Assembly (NCBI GenBank): GCA_905221605.1
Contig: CAJNDS010002168.1
Coordinates: 432,733 to 492,732 of the forward strand
Reading direction: 5' to 3'
Length of the DNA stretch: 60,000 bases
From: Symbiodinium natans
Taxonomy: Eukaryota; Sar; Dinophyceae; Suessiales; Symbiodiniaceae
Shown here piece after piece: positions 20,401 through 26,798 of this stretch. Every line of letters starts with the position of its first letter. Position 1 is the first letter of the stretch. The notes beneath the pieces are model-generated. The model did no database searches. It had not been told where the DNA came from and saw only the letters and a list, made by a program, of their open reading frames with translations. The translations under genes and the position numbers were made by a program.

Positions 20401-22968
20401 GCTCCAGAAACTCGGTTTTTGGGGTTAGAGTGTATATAGGGTTTAGGTTTCAGTACGGTCTTGGGTGGCTTAGGGTTTGGGGTCTAAAGTTTGGGGTTGA
20501 GGGTGTAGGGGTGGGGTGTAGGCTGTAGGGCTCTCTAGTATTGCATGGTCAAGCCCAGCCCTACTAGTTGATGAAGAGCTTCTTGCGCCAGGCTTAAGGG
20601 GTTTGGAGTTCATGAAGGGGTAGGGTTGGGGTTTCGGTAGATGCGGAACGCCTCCTACAGCACATGTGCAGTCTGTATCTGAGGGCCCGGAGAAGGCTTC
20701 CCAACACCTACTTCACACCCTTCCCTACATCAGAAGACCTAAGCCGAAGAATTACGCCTCAACAAACCCGAAACCCCTGAACCCCAAGCTCTGAATCCTA
20801 AAACCCTCAAACGAGGCGCTGAAACTTGAATTTGAACTCTAAACCCTGGACCTAAAAATTCAGACTCTACACCTTGTACTCCAAACCCTAAACGCTCAAA
20901 AGCACCACGTGGGGAAAATTGGACTAAGGGATCGGGGCTTACCTTCAAATTTAAGGTTCAGGCTTTAGGGTTTATGGGTATTTGCTACGCCGTGAACCAT
21001 AAACCTCACCGAGAAATCCTAAATCCTAAACCCTGAACCCAAACCCTAACCCCCCCTACAAAAACCCCAAACCCCAAAACCCCAAACCCAAAACCCCAAA
21101 GCCTCAGCCATAACTCCGAACCTCCCCCTCGCTGAGAAGAGGACGACGAAGTCGCCATTGAAGACAAAAGTCGTCGAGTCTCGGCCTTTTGTAGGCCGTT
21201 TTGATTGACATTTTTGTTCTGACCCTGAACCCTAAATCCCTAATCCCTAAATCCTGACACAGGTGTTTGCTAGGCTTGGTTTGGTGGTTGCTGTCCACAA
21301 ACGTGTCAAAATTTCGCTACTCCAAGCAGGCAGCTACAAATGGGGGGGGGAGGGGGGGGGGCGGGGGTCCGGGCAAAACCTCACAAGGCTGGATTTCAGA
21401 GCACCTTCGTACCAGCGACTTGGTTACCTAGACCTCCAAAACTCCAAAACCCTAAGCCTGAGGCCCTGAGCCCAAAAACCTCTAAACCCTAAACCCTAAA
21501 CCCTAAACCCTAAACCCCCTAAAACCCCAAAACCCAAAAGAGCTGTCGAGCCGTGCCTGGCATGCCGAAGGCATGGAAGTACAGCAGCCTCAGCGCCGCG
21601 CCAGGCCCGGGATGACTCTAAGGGTAGTCGCATGGGCCCCTAAGTGCTCTCAGGGTTTAGGGTTTAGGGTTTAGGGTTTAGGGATAGTGTCATGGGCCCT
21701 TAACATGGTCCCTTACAGTACCTCCTTGAAATGGTTCTGATGTATTGGCCCCAGTTTTGGGTTTAGGGTTTAGGGTTCAGATCAAATCCTTGGGGACGAA
21801 ATGTGCCCTAAAAGGGTTTATGGCTCGTATACCTCAATAGGGATTATAGTAGCGTAGGGTATATGACCCCAATTTTAAGGTTCATTTCGTCCTCAAGGAT
21901 TTGGGATGTTCCCCCTTATACTAACAGTCCTTCTGGGGATTCTAGTACCCCTGTGAAAATCCCTAATAAGGACTGTTAGTAAAAGGGGGGGGGGGGGGGA
22001 GCCTGCACCCGAACTCGCGCCCTCCAAATCTTCTGATGCGTTGGACTTCCAGCATGTGATTTTCTTGGCTTCCAGGGGTTTGGGGTTTCGGATTGAGGGT
22101 GTTGGGGATTTAGGGTTTGGGGTTTCCCGTGTTCTTGGCGTTCTACTTAGTAGCCTAGCAACCATAGTATAAGCAGGGCACCCTTTTTGGGGTTGGTTAC
22201 TTTGTAAGGGAACCTTGAACCAAAAAAGGGTAAAGGGTACCTATAGCCTACCAAGTCAACAAAACGAAGAATAACTTGACTTAGGTTCCTCATCAAGAGC
22301 CCATTGCTTCCAATCCGAGCTGACGGTAGACCTTCAGGTGCCCTGGGTTCTTGGGGTTCTTGGGGTTAGGGGGTAAACCCTAAACCCTAAACCCTAAACC
22401 CTTGAATAAGGTATGCTTTTGGGCTTGAGGGTGGTTTACAAGCGCCGCCCCCCCCCCCCCCCAACCCCACCTCTCAACCCACCTCCCAACCCCAAACCCT
22501 GAACCCTAAGCATCCCTGAAGCTATGAAAGCTGAGTCTAGGCCTTGCGGGGGGGGAGCTTTGAAGGGATGACAAGGACCTACAGCTTTTCACCCAGAGCT
22601 GTGAAGGATCGGGAGAGTCTGGGGTTCCGGCGCTACAGCTCAGTTTTAGGGCTTTCCGGGCAAGCAACCTTCCCACCCTTACGCAGAGGTCCAATTCCTT
22701 ACTTTCGGGGTTCATGTTTTGGGGGAGGGTAGATAGCTCGGATGGCCCTTATAAAGCCCACTGAAAAAATATTCCTAAATTTAGCCCTCTTAAACCCAAC
22801 AGGGGAAAATACGGAATGTCCCAAGGGGCCTCCCGAGATAACTTACTCCTAGGTTGATGCAAGGTTCACCTAGGGTTTAGGGTTTAGGGTTTAGGGTTTA
22901 GGGTTTAGGGTGAATGCGGCTAGGCAGCAAGTCCCGCAGCTGTCCGTGCAGATCGCCAAACACTCGGC
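1249..22968 (-). CDS. PPP-family Ser/Thr protein phosphatase gene, catalytic domain in about 20 micro-exons
   Basis: Joining the 20 exons listed separately, in descending coordinate order, gives one continuous frame of about 271 codons (815 nt) covering a whole PPP catalytic domain. Seen: GDLHGQ, GDFVDRG, RGNHE, LHGGIG, LWSDP, SPRGG, RSHQ, FSARDYEG and GNDGA in canonical order. Known for the family: these hold the metal ligands (D and H of GDxHG, D of GDxxDRG, N of GNHE, H of HGG, H of RSHQ) and the catalytic H of GNHE; all are present, so the enzyme should be an active two-metal phosphoprotein phosphatase. Introns are 371-2275 bp. Donors are 12 GC, 5 GT and 2 GA; all acceptors are AG, 17 of 19 followed by G. 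The N-terminal exons (above 22968) and the true stop (below 1249) are not identified, so any regulatory domain is unknown. PPP subclass not assigned; the SARDYEG...GNDGA ending differs from PP1/PP2A/PP2B. Confidence 0.9.
1364..1386. repeat. T23 homopolymer
   Basis: Uninterrupted run of 23 T just above exon 20; reads as poly-A in the sense of the gene. Confidence 0.95.
2104..2601 (-). mobile_element. Ty1/copia retrotransposon fragment, reverse transcriptase
   Basis: A 165-codon minus-strand frame with LYADDILVITP (the YxDD catalytic box of copia-type reverse transcriptase) followed about 50 residues later by LLHQQSYIKDML, the usual copia segment after the palm domain. No integrase, RNase H or LTR is visible. 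After about residue 110 the protein loses similarity and ends, so this is a decayed remnant. It lies in the last phosphatase intron (1296-3159), same strand as the gene. Confidence 0.85.
2711..2836. mobile_element. MITE-like element, AGGTTCAT family, diverged copy
   Basis: Starts tTACTTGAAGGTTCAT and ends ATGAACCTCTAAG, an imperfect terminal inverted repeat shared with 27285-27433 and 19778-19903. Confidence 0.7.
3160..3220 (-). CDS. phosphatase exon 19: GNDGAVLLI strand
   Basis: 61 nt encoding GHGNDGAVLLIKKKN and a Lys-rich tail AKEKP. Acceptor gtctctcag|G, GC donor (gcaatgc). Follows FSARDYE directly, as in the family. The 7 nt at the intron start repeat at the start of exon 20. Confidence 0.94.
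3800..3833 (-). CDS. phosphatase exon 18: FSARDYE motif
   Basis: 34 nt encoding LMRVFSARDYE, acceptor gcgaag|G, donor GAG|gcgaga (GC). FSAxxY is a PPP hallmark near the active site. CCCTAAA arrays below (3696-3776), TTTAGGG above (3869-3963). Confidence 0.95.
3869..3963 (+). repeat. interstitial TTTAGGG array
   Basis: Near-perfect TTTAGGG tandem repeat above exon 18; in transcript sense it is a CCCTAAA tract at the 3' end of the intron. Confidence 0.95.
4652..4679 (-). CDS. phosphatase exon 17: GFDVMH segment
   Basis: 28 nt encoding GFDVMHSS, acceptor acgcaag|GT, GC donor AT|gctccg. An upstream acceptor (tttcag at 4707-4712) would give a 55-nt form starting at 4706, also open; the short form fits exon 16 in phase. 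Confidence 0.87.
4956..5002 (-). CDS. orphan exon-like island inside phosphatase intron 16
   Basis: Acceptor tccaaag|GA, frame SMNQFPPDPFVHEKR, donor AGG|gtgcag. Not needed by the phosphatase, whose exons 16 and 17 join in frame without it. Could be an alternative exon or a captured piece of another gene. Confidence 0.35.
5701..5739 (-). CDS. phosphatase exon 16: RSHQ metal-binding motif
   Basis: 39 nt encoding LGLIIRSHQSKK, acceptor gagcag|GT, donor G|gaagcc (GA). H of RSHQ is the last metal ligand. The GA donor is the only one that keeps the frame to exon 17 (SKKGGFDVMH). Confidence 0.9.
6503..6629 (-). repeat. interstitial CCCTAAA array, about 18 units
   Basis: Tandem CCCTAAA with a single variant unit (CCCTAAG). 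Confidence 0.97.
7057..7096. repeat. C40 homopolymer
   Basis: Forty C in a row, G-rich in the transcript sense. Confidence 0.97.
7311..7386. mobile_element. short inverted-repeat element, CTCCTTTTTGGG family
   Basis: Reads CTCCTTTTTGGGCTAG to TAGGAGCCCTTTAGGTA, matching 1-80 and, in inverse form, 33605-33830 and 54556-54640. Half-palindromic, so MITE-like. Confidence 0.75.
7425..7461 (-). CDS. phosphatase exon 15: TKTFCARN helix
   Basis: 37 nt encoding AWNITKTFCARN plus G, acceptor gccgag|G, donor G|gtgggg (GT). Corresponds to the FG.dvt..Fc..N helix. Lies just above a MITE-like copy (7311-7386). Confidence 0.92.
7487..7640. repeat. direct repeat of about 37 bp with inverted TTAATTAAGG ends
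   Basis: The segment TTAAGGAATATACCTT...ATATTCGGGTTCC occurs at 7492-7531 and again at 7581-7614, bracketed by TTAATTAA palindromes. Not seen elsewhere in the window. Confidence 0.75.
8224..8308 (-). repeat. CCCCAAAA array (TTTTGGGG type)
   Basis: About ten perfect CCCCAAAA units, grading into CCCCTAAA to 8400. TTTTGGGG is the telomere unit of hypotrich ciliates, but here it sits among TTTAGGG variants and is best read as a local variant array. Confidence 0.95.
8567..8607 (-). CDS. phosphatase exon 14: SPRGG segment
   Basis: 41 nt encoding VHPSPRGGVTAQF, acceptor tcttgag|GC, GC donor after Phe. The Arg corresponds to the conserved substrate-phosphate-binding Arg in the family. Joined to exon 13 it reads NTFGVHPSPRGG. 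Confidence 0.92.
9291..9404 (-). CDS. orphan exon-like island, EAFGSLAGSMTDEALQKAIEV frame
   Basis: After acceptor gcgaag|G a 37-codon frame runs to TGA with strongly protein-like composition (begins EAFGSLAGSMTDEALQKA). It lies inside phosphatase intron 13 but is not needed for the catalytic domain. No family recognised. Confidence 0.45.
   Translation of the reverse strand, partial: EAFGSLAGSMTDEALQKAIEVLGAGSKVGARHKGLRS
9859..9923 (-). CDS. phosphatase exon 13: LWSDP motif
   Basis: 65 nt encoding LFNILWSDPIEDGAKADP then NTF. LWSDP is a PPP hallmark. Acceptor ctgccag|G, GC donor (gcccgg). CCCTAAA below (9781-9846), TTTAGGG above (9950-9964). Confidence 0.94.
9924..12198. other. phosphatase intron 12, the longest intron
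   Basis: 2275 bp of telomere-type tracts (10207-10285, 10650-10710, 12129-12175), a long degenerate CCCTATAAACCC region (11560-11900), G tracts at 11337-11355, and a partial MITE (11905-12100). Weak exon-like frames at 10095-10195 and 10856-10960 on both strands. Confidence 0.65.
12199..12216 (-). CDS. phosphatase exon 12: 18-nt micro-exon
   Basis: 18 nt encoding PLPSE with split Arg codons at both ends; AG+G gives the RP expected after the HGG region, and CG+G gives Arg before LFNILWSDP. It needs a GA donor (gatcct). An alternative GT donor at 12177 (g|gtttag) would lengthen it but breaks the frame into exon 13, so the short form is preferred. Weakest exon of the set. Confidence 0.65.
12781..12823 (-). 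CDS. phosphatase exon 11: GDGMWGL segment
   Basis: 43 nt encoding DGMWGLSDIWNVA, acceptor gctttcag|GT, GC donor. Gives HGGIGDGMWGLSDI across the junction. Below lie CCCTAAA repeats, above degenerate TTAGGG. Confidence 0.9.
13617..13665 (-). CDS. orphan exon-like island, Gln/Ala-rich helix
   Basis: Acceptor cccgtcag|CC, frame TKLQQQAAQALDKLS, donor AG|gttgag. High helix and coiled-coil character. Inside phosphatase intron 10. Confidence 0.45.
13747..13815 (-). CDS. orphan exon-like island, QLACILDGLRWSF frame
   Basis: Acceptor atgccag|C, 23 codons QLACILDGLRWSFRFSEKE..., GA donor possible. No family recognised. Confidence 0.4.
13923..14015 (-). CDS. orphan exon-like island, ILKPQDGTKRYDLKK frame
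   Basis: 93 nt, acceptor cttctag|GG, donor C|gttgaa. Reads QAIDEGNLIILKPQDGTKRY then DLKKMVKGHT, very protein-like. Phase does not fit the phosphatase neighbours. Confidence 0.45.
14179..14204 (-). CDS. phosphatase exon 10, copy a: HGG motif
   Basis: 26 nt encoding ALVLHGGI plus G, acceptor gccaacag|A, donor G|gcgacg (GC). H of HGG is a metal ligand. The exon is duplicated at 14308-14333; including both would shift the frame, so only one copy is expected per mRNA. Confidence 0.85.
14308..14333 (-). CDS. phosphatase exon 10, copy b (tandem duplicate)
   Basis: Same 26-nt HGG exon with the same acceptor and donor, carried on the second 129-bp unit. Sequence and splice sites look unchanged, so the two copies are alternatives for the spliceosome. 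Confidence 0.8.
14419..14453. repeat. G35 homopolymer
   Basis: Thirty-five G in a row, continuing as AGGGGGG. Confidence 0.97.
14801..14900. mobile_element. MITE-like element, GTAGCCCAGT family
   Basis: Full copy with inverted ends GTAGCCCAGT and CACGGGGCTC and the shared core ACCTTGAACCAAACAAAGGG. Family consensus TIR is CTTGGTAGCCCAGTAACC. Confidence 0.85.
14991..15101. mobile_element. palindromic MITE-like element, ACAGTCCTTAATAGGG family
   Basis: Near-perfect palindrome: GATGTGCCCCCCTTCTACTT ... and its inverse AGTACAAGGGTGAACATCCC, with inner ACAGTCCTT/AAGGACTGT. Relatives at 15646-15741, 21900-21995 and 51949-52079. Confidence 0.85.
15283..15357 (-). CDS. phosphatase exon 9: FDxLP segment
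   Basis: 75 nt, the longest catalytic exon. Contains KAWLRFDLMQSAFDRLPWG and ends in QVCIEG. FDRLPW is the family segment just before the HGG strand. Acceptor ggtcaag|G, donor GG|gttta (GT), phase 2 into exon 10. Confidence 0.94.
15646..15741. mobile_element. palindromic MITE-like element, ACAGTCC family
   Basis: GGGATGTTCCCCTTATGCTA to GTCAGTATAAGGGATATCC; diverged copy of the 14991-15101 family. Confidence 0.75.
16240..16297 (-). CDS. phosphatase exon 8: helix after YGF
   Basis: 58 nt encoding ECMAKLGPDFGKKMRLGC, acceptor gtgctcag|AT, textbook donor AT|gtgagc. C+AT across the exon 7 junction gives His (YGFKHEC...). Matches the family segment YGFxxEC..k.G. Confidence 0.92.
16875..16921 (-). 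CDS. phosphatase exon 7: GNHE catalytic motif
   Basis: 47 nt encoding GNHEDRLMNEKYGFK, acceptor cgcgcag|G, GT donor (C|gtccgg). In PPP enzymes N of GNHE binds metal and H is the general acid; YGF is the usual continuation. TTTAGGG tract above (16953-16967). Confidence 0.95.
16994..17104. mobile_element. MITE-like element, GTAGCCCAGT family
   Basis: CTTCGTAGCCCAGTAACC to ACTGGCCTACCAAG, about 110 bp, matches 14801-14900, 22145-22255 and 33366-33493. Confidence 0.85.
18338..18369 (-). CDS. phosphatase exon 6: strand leading to RGNHE
   Basis: 32 nt encoding VLHPEKVYLI plus AG of the RGNHE Arg codon. Acceptor gcgccag|G, GC donor (gccagg). In frame with exons 5 and 7. Confidence 0.92.
18993..19190. 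mobile_element. GTAGCCCAGT-family MITE broken by a second element
   Basis: Left half CTTGGTAGCCCAGTAACCATAT, then about 95 bp of another family (19015-19110), then the family core GGTTACTTTATAAGGGAACC to 19190. The interruption is bounded by ATAT on both sides. Confidence 0.85.
19015..19110 (-). mobile_element. nested element, TTTTCGTAA...CCCCCATAT family
   Basis: On the minus strand it matches 53195-53320, 56575-56760 and 59105-59215 (CCGAAATTAGGGGTACC, GGGTCCCCTATNTTCGTAA). Inserted at ATAT of the host MITE. Confidence 0.8.
19288..19307 (-). CDS. phosphatase exon 5: 20-nt micro-exon
   Basis: 20 nt encoding LLLALK, between acceptor gatgcag|GC and donor AAG|gcacac. Joined to exon 6 it gives LLLALKVLHPEKVYLIRG, the standard PPP helix and strand before GNHE. 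It sits between CCCTAAA (19196-19241) and TTTAGGG (19333-19438) arrays and between the two inverted arms of a split MITE. Confidence 0.85.
19333..19438 (+). repeat. interstitial TTTAGGG array, 15 units
   Basis: Perfect TTTAGGG tandem repeat immediately above exon 5. Confidence 0.97.
19778..19903. mobile_element. MITE-like element, AGGTTCAT family
   Basis: Starts ACTTGGAGGTTCATGGGCAG and ends GAATCTTCAAGTAGG; inverted ends as at 27285-27433. Confidence 0.75.
20041..20111 (+). repeat. interstitial TTTAGGG array
   Basis: About ten TTTAGGG units in phosphatase intron 4. Confidence 0.96.
20162..20192 (-). CDS. phosphatase exon 4: second half of GDxVDRG
   Basis: 31 nt encoding DRGQHQLETI, acceptor tgccaag|G, GC donor. 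Arg of DRG is a phosphate-binding residue in the family. The last G plus GC of exon 5 gives Gly. TTTAGGG arrays lie above (20226-20270) and degenerate CCCTATAAACCC lies below. Confidence 0.92.
21145..21185 (-). CDS. phosphatase exon 3: first half of GDxVDRG
   Basis: 41 nt encoding RDSTTFVFNGDFV, ending exactly before DRG with a GT donor (gtcctc). The conserved D of NGDFVD-RG is a metal ligand. Acceptor acaaaag|GC. Exon 4 supplies DRG in frame, so the motif is split by a 952-bp intron. Confidence 0.93.
21557..21588 (-). CDS. phosphatase exon 2: helix after GDxHG
   Basis: 32 nt encoding LLYFHAFGMP. Acceptor gctgag|G, donor G|gcacgg (GC). Flanked by CCCTAAA (21485-21517) below and TTTAGGG (21654-21682) above. 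Phase fits exons 1 and 3. Confidence 0.9.
21900..21995. mobile_element. palindromic MITE-like element, ACAGTCC family
   Basis: GGGATGTTCCCCCTTATACT ... ACTGTTAGTAAAAGGGGGG; the right end runs into a G tract. Confidence 0.8.
22145..22255. mobile_element. MITE-like element, GTAGCCCAGT family
   Basis: CTTAGTAGCCTAGCAACC to ATAGCCTACCAAG, full-length copy with core ACCTTGAACCAAAAAAGGG. Confidence 0.85.
22929..22968 (-). CDS. phosphatase exon 1: GDxHG metal-binding motif
   Basis: Reads VFGDLHGQLRDL after AG|G. GDLHG supplies the first two metal ligands (D, H). The 40-nt exon starts in phase needing one base and ends TT before a GC donor; TT+G rebuilds Leu at the next exon, giving DLLLYF, the family's DLLxxF. 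A TTTAGGG array (22872-22911) lies just below. Confidence 0.93.
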
Positions 22969-23922
22969 CTCATCGCAGCAGGGACGCAGCGTCCACATAC
23001 ACTCTACTCCCCAAACCTTTCTTGCTCATGTCCCATCAATTGAAAGAGAATTCGATGCACATGGTGGCCTGTCGTTTTTTTTGTTTAGTGGAGATATTTA
23101 GGGTTTATCAATTTGAAGGTTGCGCTGTCAGCAGTCTAAAGCCTGAACTCTAGACTTTCGTAGCCCAGTAACCATGGTACAATAAAGGTACTCTTTTTTG
23201 GGCGAGCATGCTGCTCTTGAATGAGTCTTCACCGCATGGGCACCAAAGCCCGTGAACTCGGAAGTAAGGTTTTGGGCTCTGGGGGGCAAAACTTGGGGGT
23301 AGTGCACCCTAGACCCTATAAGCACTAACCCACCGCAGCTTGTGACCTGAATGCTGATATTGCTTGGCTGCACTCAGCAGGGTAGCTAGAAATTTAATTT
23401 TCTAGCTGCCTTATTCAAAAACCCAATAAACCCCAAAAAGGCTAAGGATCTAAAGTTACAGTAAAGCACCACAGAGATTGGGTCGAGGATGACATGACAC
23501 CCCAAGCCCCAGAACTGTGGTTTTGAATGCAGATGTTCCATCCTAGCTCAGAACCTAGGCTGCCCAGTAACCTAGGTTTAGGGTTTAGGGTTTAGGGTTT
23601 AGGGTTTAGGGTTTAGGTTGTTTAAAAAGGGTGCCCCCTTGTTTGCTTAAAGGGGTTTAGAAGGGAACCCTAAACCCCCAAAAAGGGAATAAGGGCACTA
23701 CTGGGCATCCTAGGAACAGAATCTCGAGTCCAGGGGCCTATGGAAACCCTCGCAACCCTAAACCCTAAACCCTAAACCCTAAACCCTAAACCCTAAACCC
23801 TAAACCCTAAACCCTAAACCCTCAACCCTCAACCCTCAAACCCTAAACCCTAAAGCCTAAAGCCTAAACCCCCATCCCACGGCAGTCTTTTTTTTATTGC
23901 GTGTGGCGGTGGAGGCCGGGGC
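22969..23922. other. stretch upstream of phosphatase exon 1
   Basis: N-terminal phosphatase exons are expected here or higher but none is proven. Holds a partial GTAGCCCAGT element (23157-23198), a telomere-split element (23561-23740) and CCCTAAA array 23757-23823. Confidence 0.5.
23561..23740. mobile_element. short element with a TTTAGGG tract inserted
   Basis: CCCAGTAACCTAGG is followed by about six TTTAGGG units (23575-23618) and then by AAAAAGGGTGCCCC, the expected continuation in copies at 165-275 and 54280-54370. So the telomere tract lies inside the element. Confidence 0.75.
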
Positions 23923-23988
23923 CCTTCATTGTCATACGGCGTGCTCCATTAGGAGTGCAGAGGCCGACACAGGCCCGCTTGCGGAGAG
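23923..23988 (-). CDS. candidate exon, LRKRACVGLCTPNG frame
   Basis: Acceptor cccaagag|CT, 21 open codons LRKRACVGLCTPNGARRMTM, GC donor. First well-formed island upstream of exon 1; may be an N-terminal phosphatase exon. Confidence 0.4.
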
Positions 23989-24383
23989 CTCTTGGGTGGT
24001 TTAGAGTTTAGGGTTTAGGGCTTAGGGTTTAGGGGTCTTTCAAGTCAGTCACGGGCTTTCGGGCCTCTAAACCCTGAACCCTAAACCCTCAACCATTCAG
24101 GGTCACGAGTTGTAGGGTTTGGTTTTGGGCGCTAAGGGAAACCCAAGACCCGCAACCCTACCGCCAGCCAAAACCCTACGCGCCCAAGCTGGGATCGAGT
24201 TACAACCTGGGCTGCGCAGCGTCACTGCTTACCTTGCATGGTCTATCCCTAAAATCCCTAGCCCTAAACTCTAAACTTCCTAAACCCTAAGCCCTAACTC
24301 ATAAACTCCCGTTTAGGGTTTAGGGTTTAGGGTTTAGGGTTTAGGGTTGAGGGTTTAGGGTTAAGAACCCCTAGACCCCAGAC

Positions 24384-24471
24384 CCTGTTCAGGGAGCGAA
24401 TTGCAAGCTCTGGCGGAATCTCTCGGCACGGAGAGGGGACCAACCCCACTTTCGGTTTGGTGCGGAGACTT
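24384..24471 (-). CDS. candidate exon, Ser/Pro-rich
   Basis: Acceptor attggag|A, 29 codons KSPHQTESGVGPLSVPRDS..., donor G|gtctgg. Low-complexity linker-like composition. No family recognised. Confidence 0.45.
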
Positions 24472-25082
24472 CTCCAATCAGGTAGGGTTGAGGGTTTGGG
24501 GTTTAGGGTTCAGGGCTTAGAGTTTAGGGTTTAGGGTTTCGAATTTAGGGTTTAAGCCCTTAAAACCCTCTGACAATTTTCCTGAACATGATGATCTTAA
24601 ACCCTAAACCCTAAACCCTAAACTAAGGGAAGAATGCAAAAGGTCCAAAGGGCCTACCGAGGCTTTAGGTTTAGGCACGTGCGGGGGAACCTCCGGATTC
24701 AGAGATCTGGGGTGCCTTGCTGACTTAGGGTTTAGGCTTTAGGGTTTAGGGTTTAGGGTTTAGGGTTTAGGGTTCAGGGTTTAGGGCTTAGGGTTCAGGG
24801 TTTAGGATTTAGGCTTTGGGTTTGGGGTTCTGAGGGTCTAGCCCTAAACGCTACACCCCAAACCCCAACGTTTGAAGGCTTGGGGTTTTGAGGATCCTGT
24901 CTCCTAGAATCCAGGTGCCTTCATTTCCGGTGTTTAGGGTTGGAGGCTTCGGGCCTGCGCATGGAACTGGAGGGTTCAAGGTTCATGAACCCGTTTAGGG
25001 TTTAGGGTTTAGGGCTTAGGGTATAGGTTTTAGCGGTCAGGGTTTTAGAGTTCTTGTTTGGTTTAGTGTTGGGGCGTTCTGG

Positions 25083-25155
25083 GGAACTTGGGCGCCGAGG
25101 CGCCGAGTGCCCAGATGAAGATGCCTATGTATGACTTGATGAACAGCAGGAAACC
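25083..25155 (-). CDS. candidate exon, transmembrane-like
   Basis: Frame FLLFIKSYIGIFIWALGASA after acceptor tttag|GG: a hydrophobic stretch long enough for a membrane helix. Donor not determined. Suggests a membrane protein on the minus strand. Confidence 0.45.
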
Positions 25156-25199
25156 CTAAACCCCATGGACCCTAATTGCAAAACTCTATACATTAAAAC

Positions 25200-25276
25200 C
25201 CTTAACCCCTATATATATGTATATATATATATAATAATAACAATAATAATAACAAGAATAATAATAATGACAATAT

Positions 25277-25317
<41 letters not shown>

Positions 25318-25322
25318 AAAAC
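25200..25322. repeat. AT/AAT microsatellite
   Basis: TATATATGTATATATATAT followed by AATAATAAT-type repeats with a few C interruptions. Confidence 0.9.
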
Positions 25323-26737
25323 TGACAACTCAAAACCCTAAACCCTAAACCCCAAACCCTAAACCCTAAACCCCAAGCCCGAACCCAGGGCTCCTTTCAG
25401 GGTGGTGGTGCTGGGGCTTCCTAGTGGCGGATTGAGGTCGTTCCTTTGGAGAAGTGCGTGGCGGCTGCTGTGTGAGGCAAGCAGTGGCCAGGGGGGGGGG
25501 CTATGGCTCTTAGAGTGAAGGGTTGAGGGCTTAGGGTTGAGGGTTGGTTTCTGGTTTAGGGTCTTAAACCCCAATCCCTAAACTTAAACCCTGAACCCTA
25601 AACCCTGAACCCTAAAACAAAAGGGAACTTGCCAGCACTCGGGCTGAACGGTCACAAGTTTACTCATGTGTTGCGATGTTAGTTAGGTTCACGTCTAGTA
25701 TTCAGGGCTTAGGCAAACCCCAATATCTCTCAATCTGGAGGTTTGAGGTTGAGTCAGTTGAAGCCCGCCTGGTGCTATTCACTGGCCGTCGACAGACCAA
25801 AAAAACGATGCCAGGGTCGATCTAATTGATGGGCCCTTTTGGGGGTCTCGATTCTTGATGGTGGTATTTCCTTGTACTGCTAGGGTACCCAAACAAGCAA
25901 GCACATCAATTCAATAAACCCATGTCATCTTGCAAGCCAAGGAACCCTCGTAAAAGGGCACCCTTTGTGGTTCATGGTGGGTTTTGGGTTCCCACCCCCC
26001 CCCCCCCCCCCGTGGTTCATGGTCTGTGGTTCATGGGTTTCTGGTTTAGGGGTTAGGGTTAGGCTGTAGAGTTCAGGATTTTCACTCTGGTCCATTGGTT
26101 CACTGTGGGTTTAGAGTTTAATTAGGGTTCAAGGTTTGGGGTCATGGTAGGTTTACGTTCTCCCCTCTCCCCCCTGTGGTTCGTGCTAAGTTTAAGGTTC
26201 AAGGTTCAGGGTTAAAGCGGCTAAGGTTTCGGGTTTTACCCTTCTCCCTCCTGCCGTTCATTGGCGTGTTTAGGTTTTAGGCTTAGGGTTCAGGGTTTGG
26301 GGTTTAGGCTGAGGTTTCTCTGTACCCCCCGTGGTGCGTGGTGTTTTAGGGTTAACAGGCAGGGTTGGGGGGGGGGATACCATGGGGGGGGGGATACCAT
26401 TAAGGGGGGGGGGGGGGGGTGGATTACGCAGAACGCGGGCGCATATAAGGGAACTTTGAACCTAAAAAAGGGTAAAGGGCTTAGGCTTTAGGGTGTAGAG
26501 TACCACTGGCCCATGTGTATCAACCCCGGCAGCCTCACCCTCTCGTGGACGAGCTTGCTTGTGTCTTGCTCCCTGGGCGACGTCGCAGTGTCGCCGCAGG
26601 CTAGGTAGAGCACTTACTGGCTCCCTAAATCCAAAACCCTAAACCCTAAACCCTAAACCCCCTAAACCCTAAAACCCTAAACCCTAAACCCTCGACCCTA
26701 AACCCTAAACCCTAAACTCCCTGGAAAGGCCTGCTAC
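25323..26737. other. repeat-rich stretch without a proven exon
   Basis: Degenerate GGTTCAGGGTTTAGGG-like sequence (26030-26330), C run 25987-26010, G runs 26366-26418, a partial GTAGCCCAGT element (26445-26513) and CCCTAAA tracts 26635-26718. Weak minus-strand frames at 25395-25480 and 26525-26600. Confidence 0.55.
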
Positions 26738-26798
26738 AGCCAGGCCGCGCTTTTGTAGCAGGATTAGACGACGAAAGCCCAGTAGGTCTCGCTTCAAG
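26738..26798 (-). CDS. candidate exon, LKRDLLGFRRLILLQKRG frame
   Basis: Acceptor gcggcag|C, 20 codons LKRDLLGFRRLILLQKRGLA, donor GCT|gtagca. Basic amphipathic helix. No family recognised. Confidence 0.45.
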
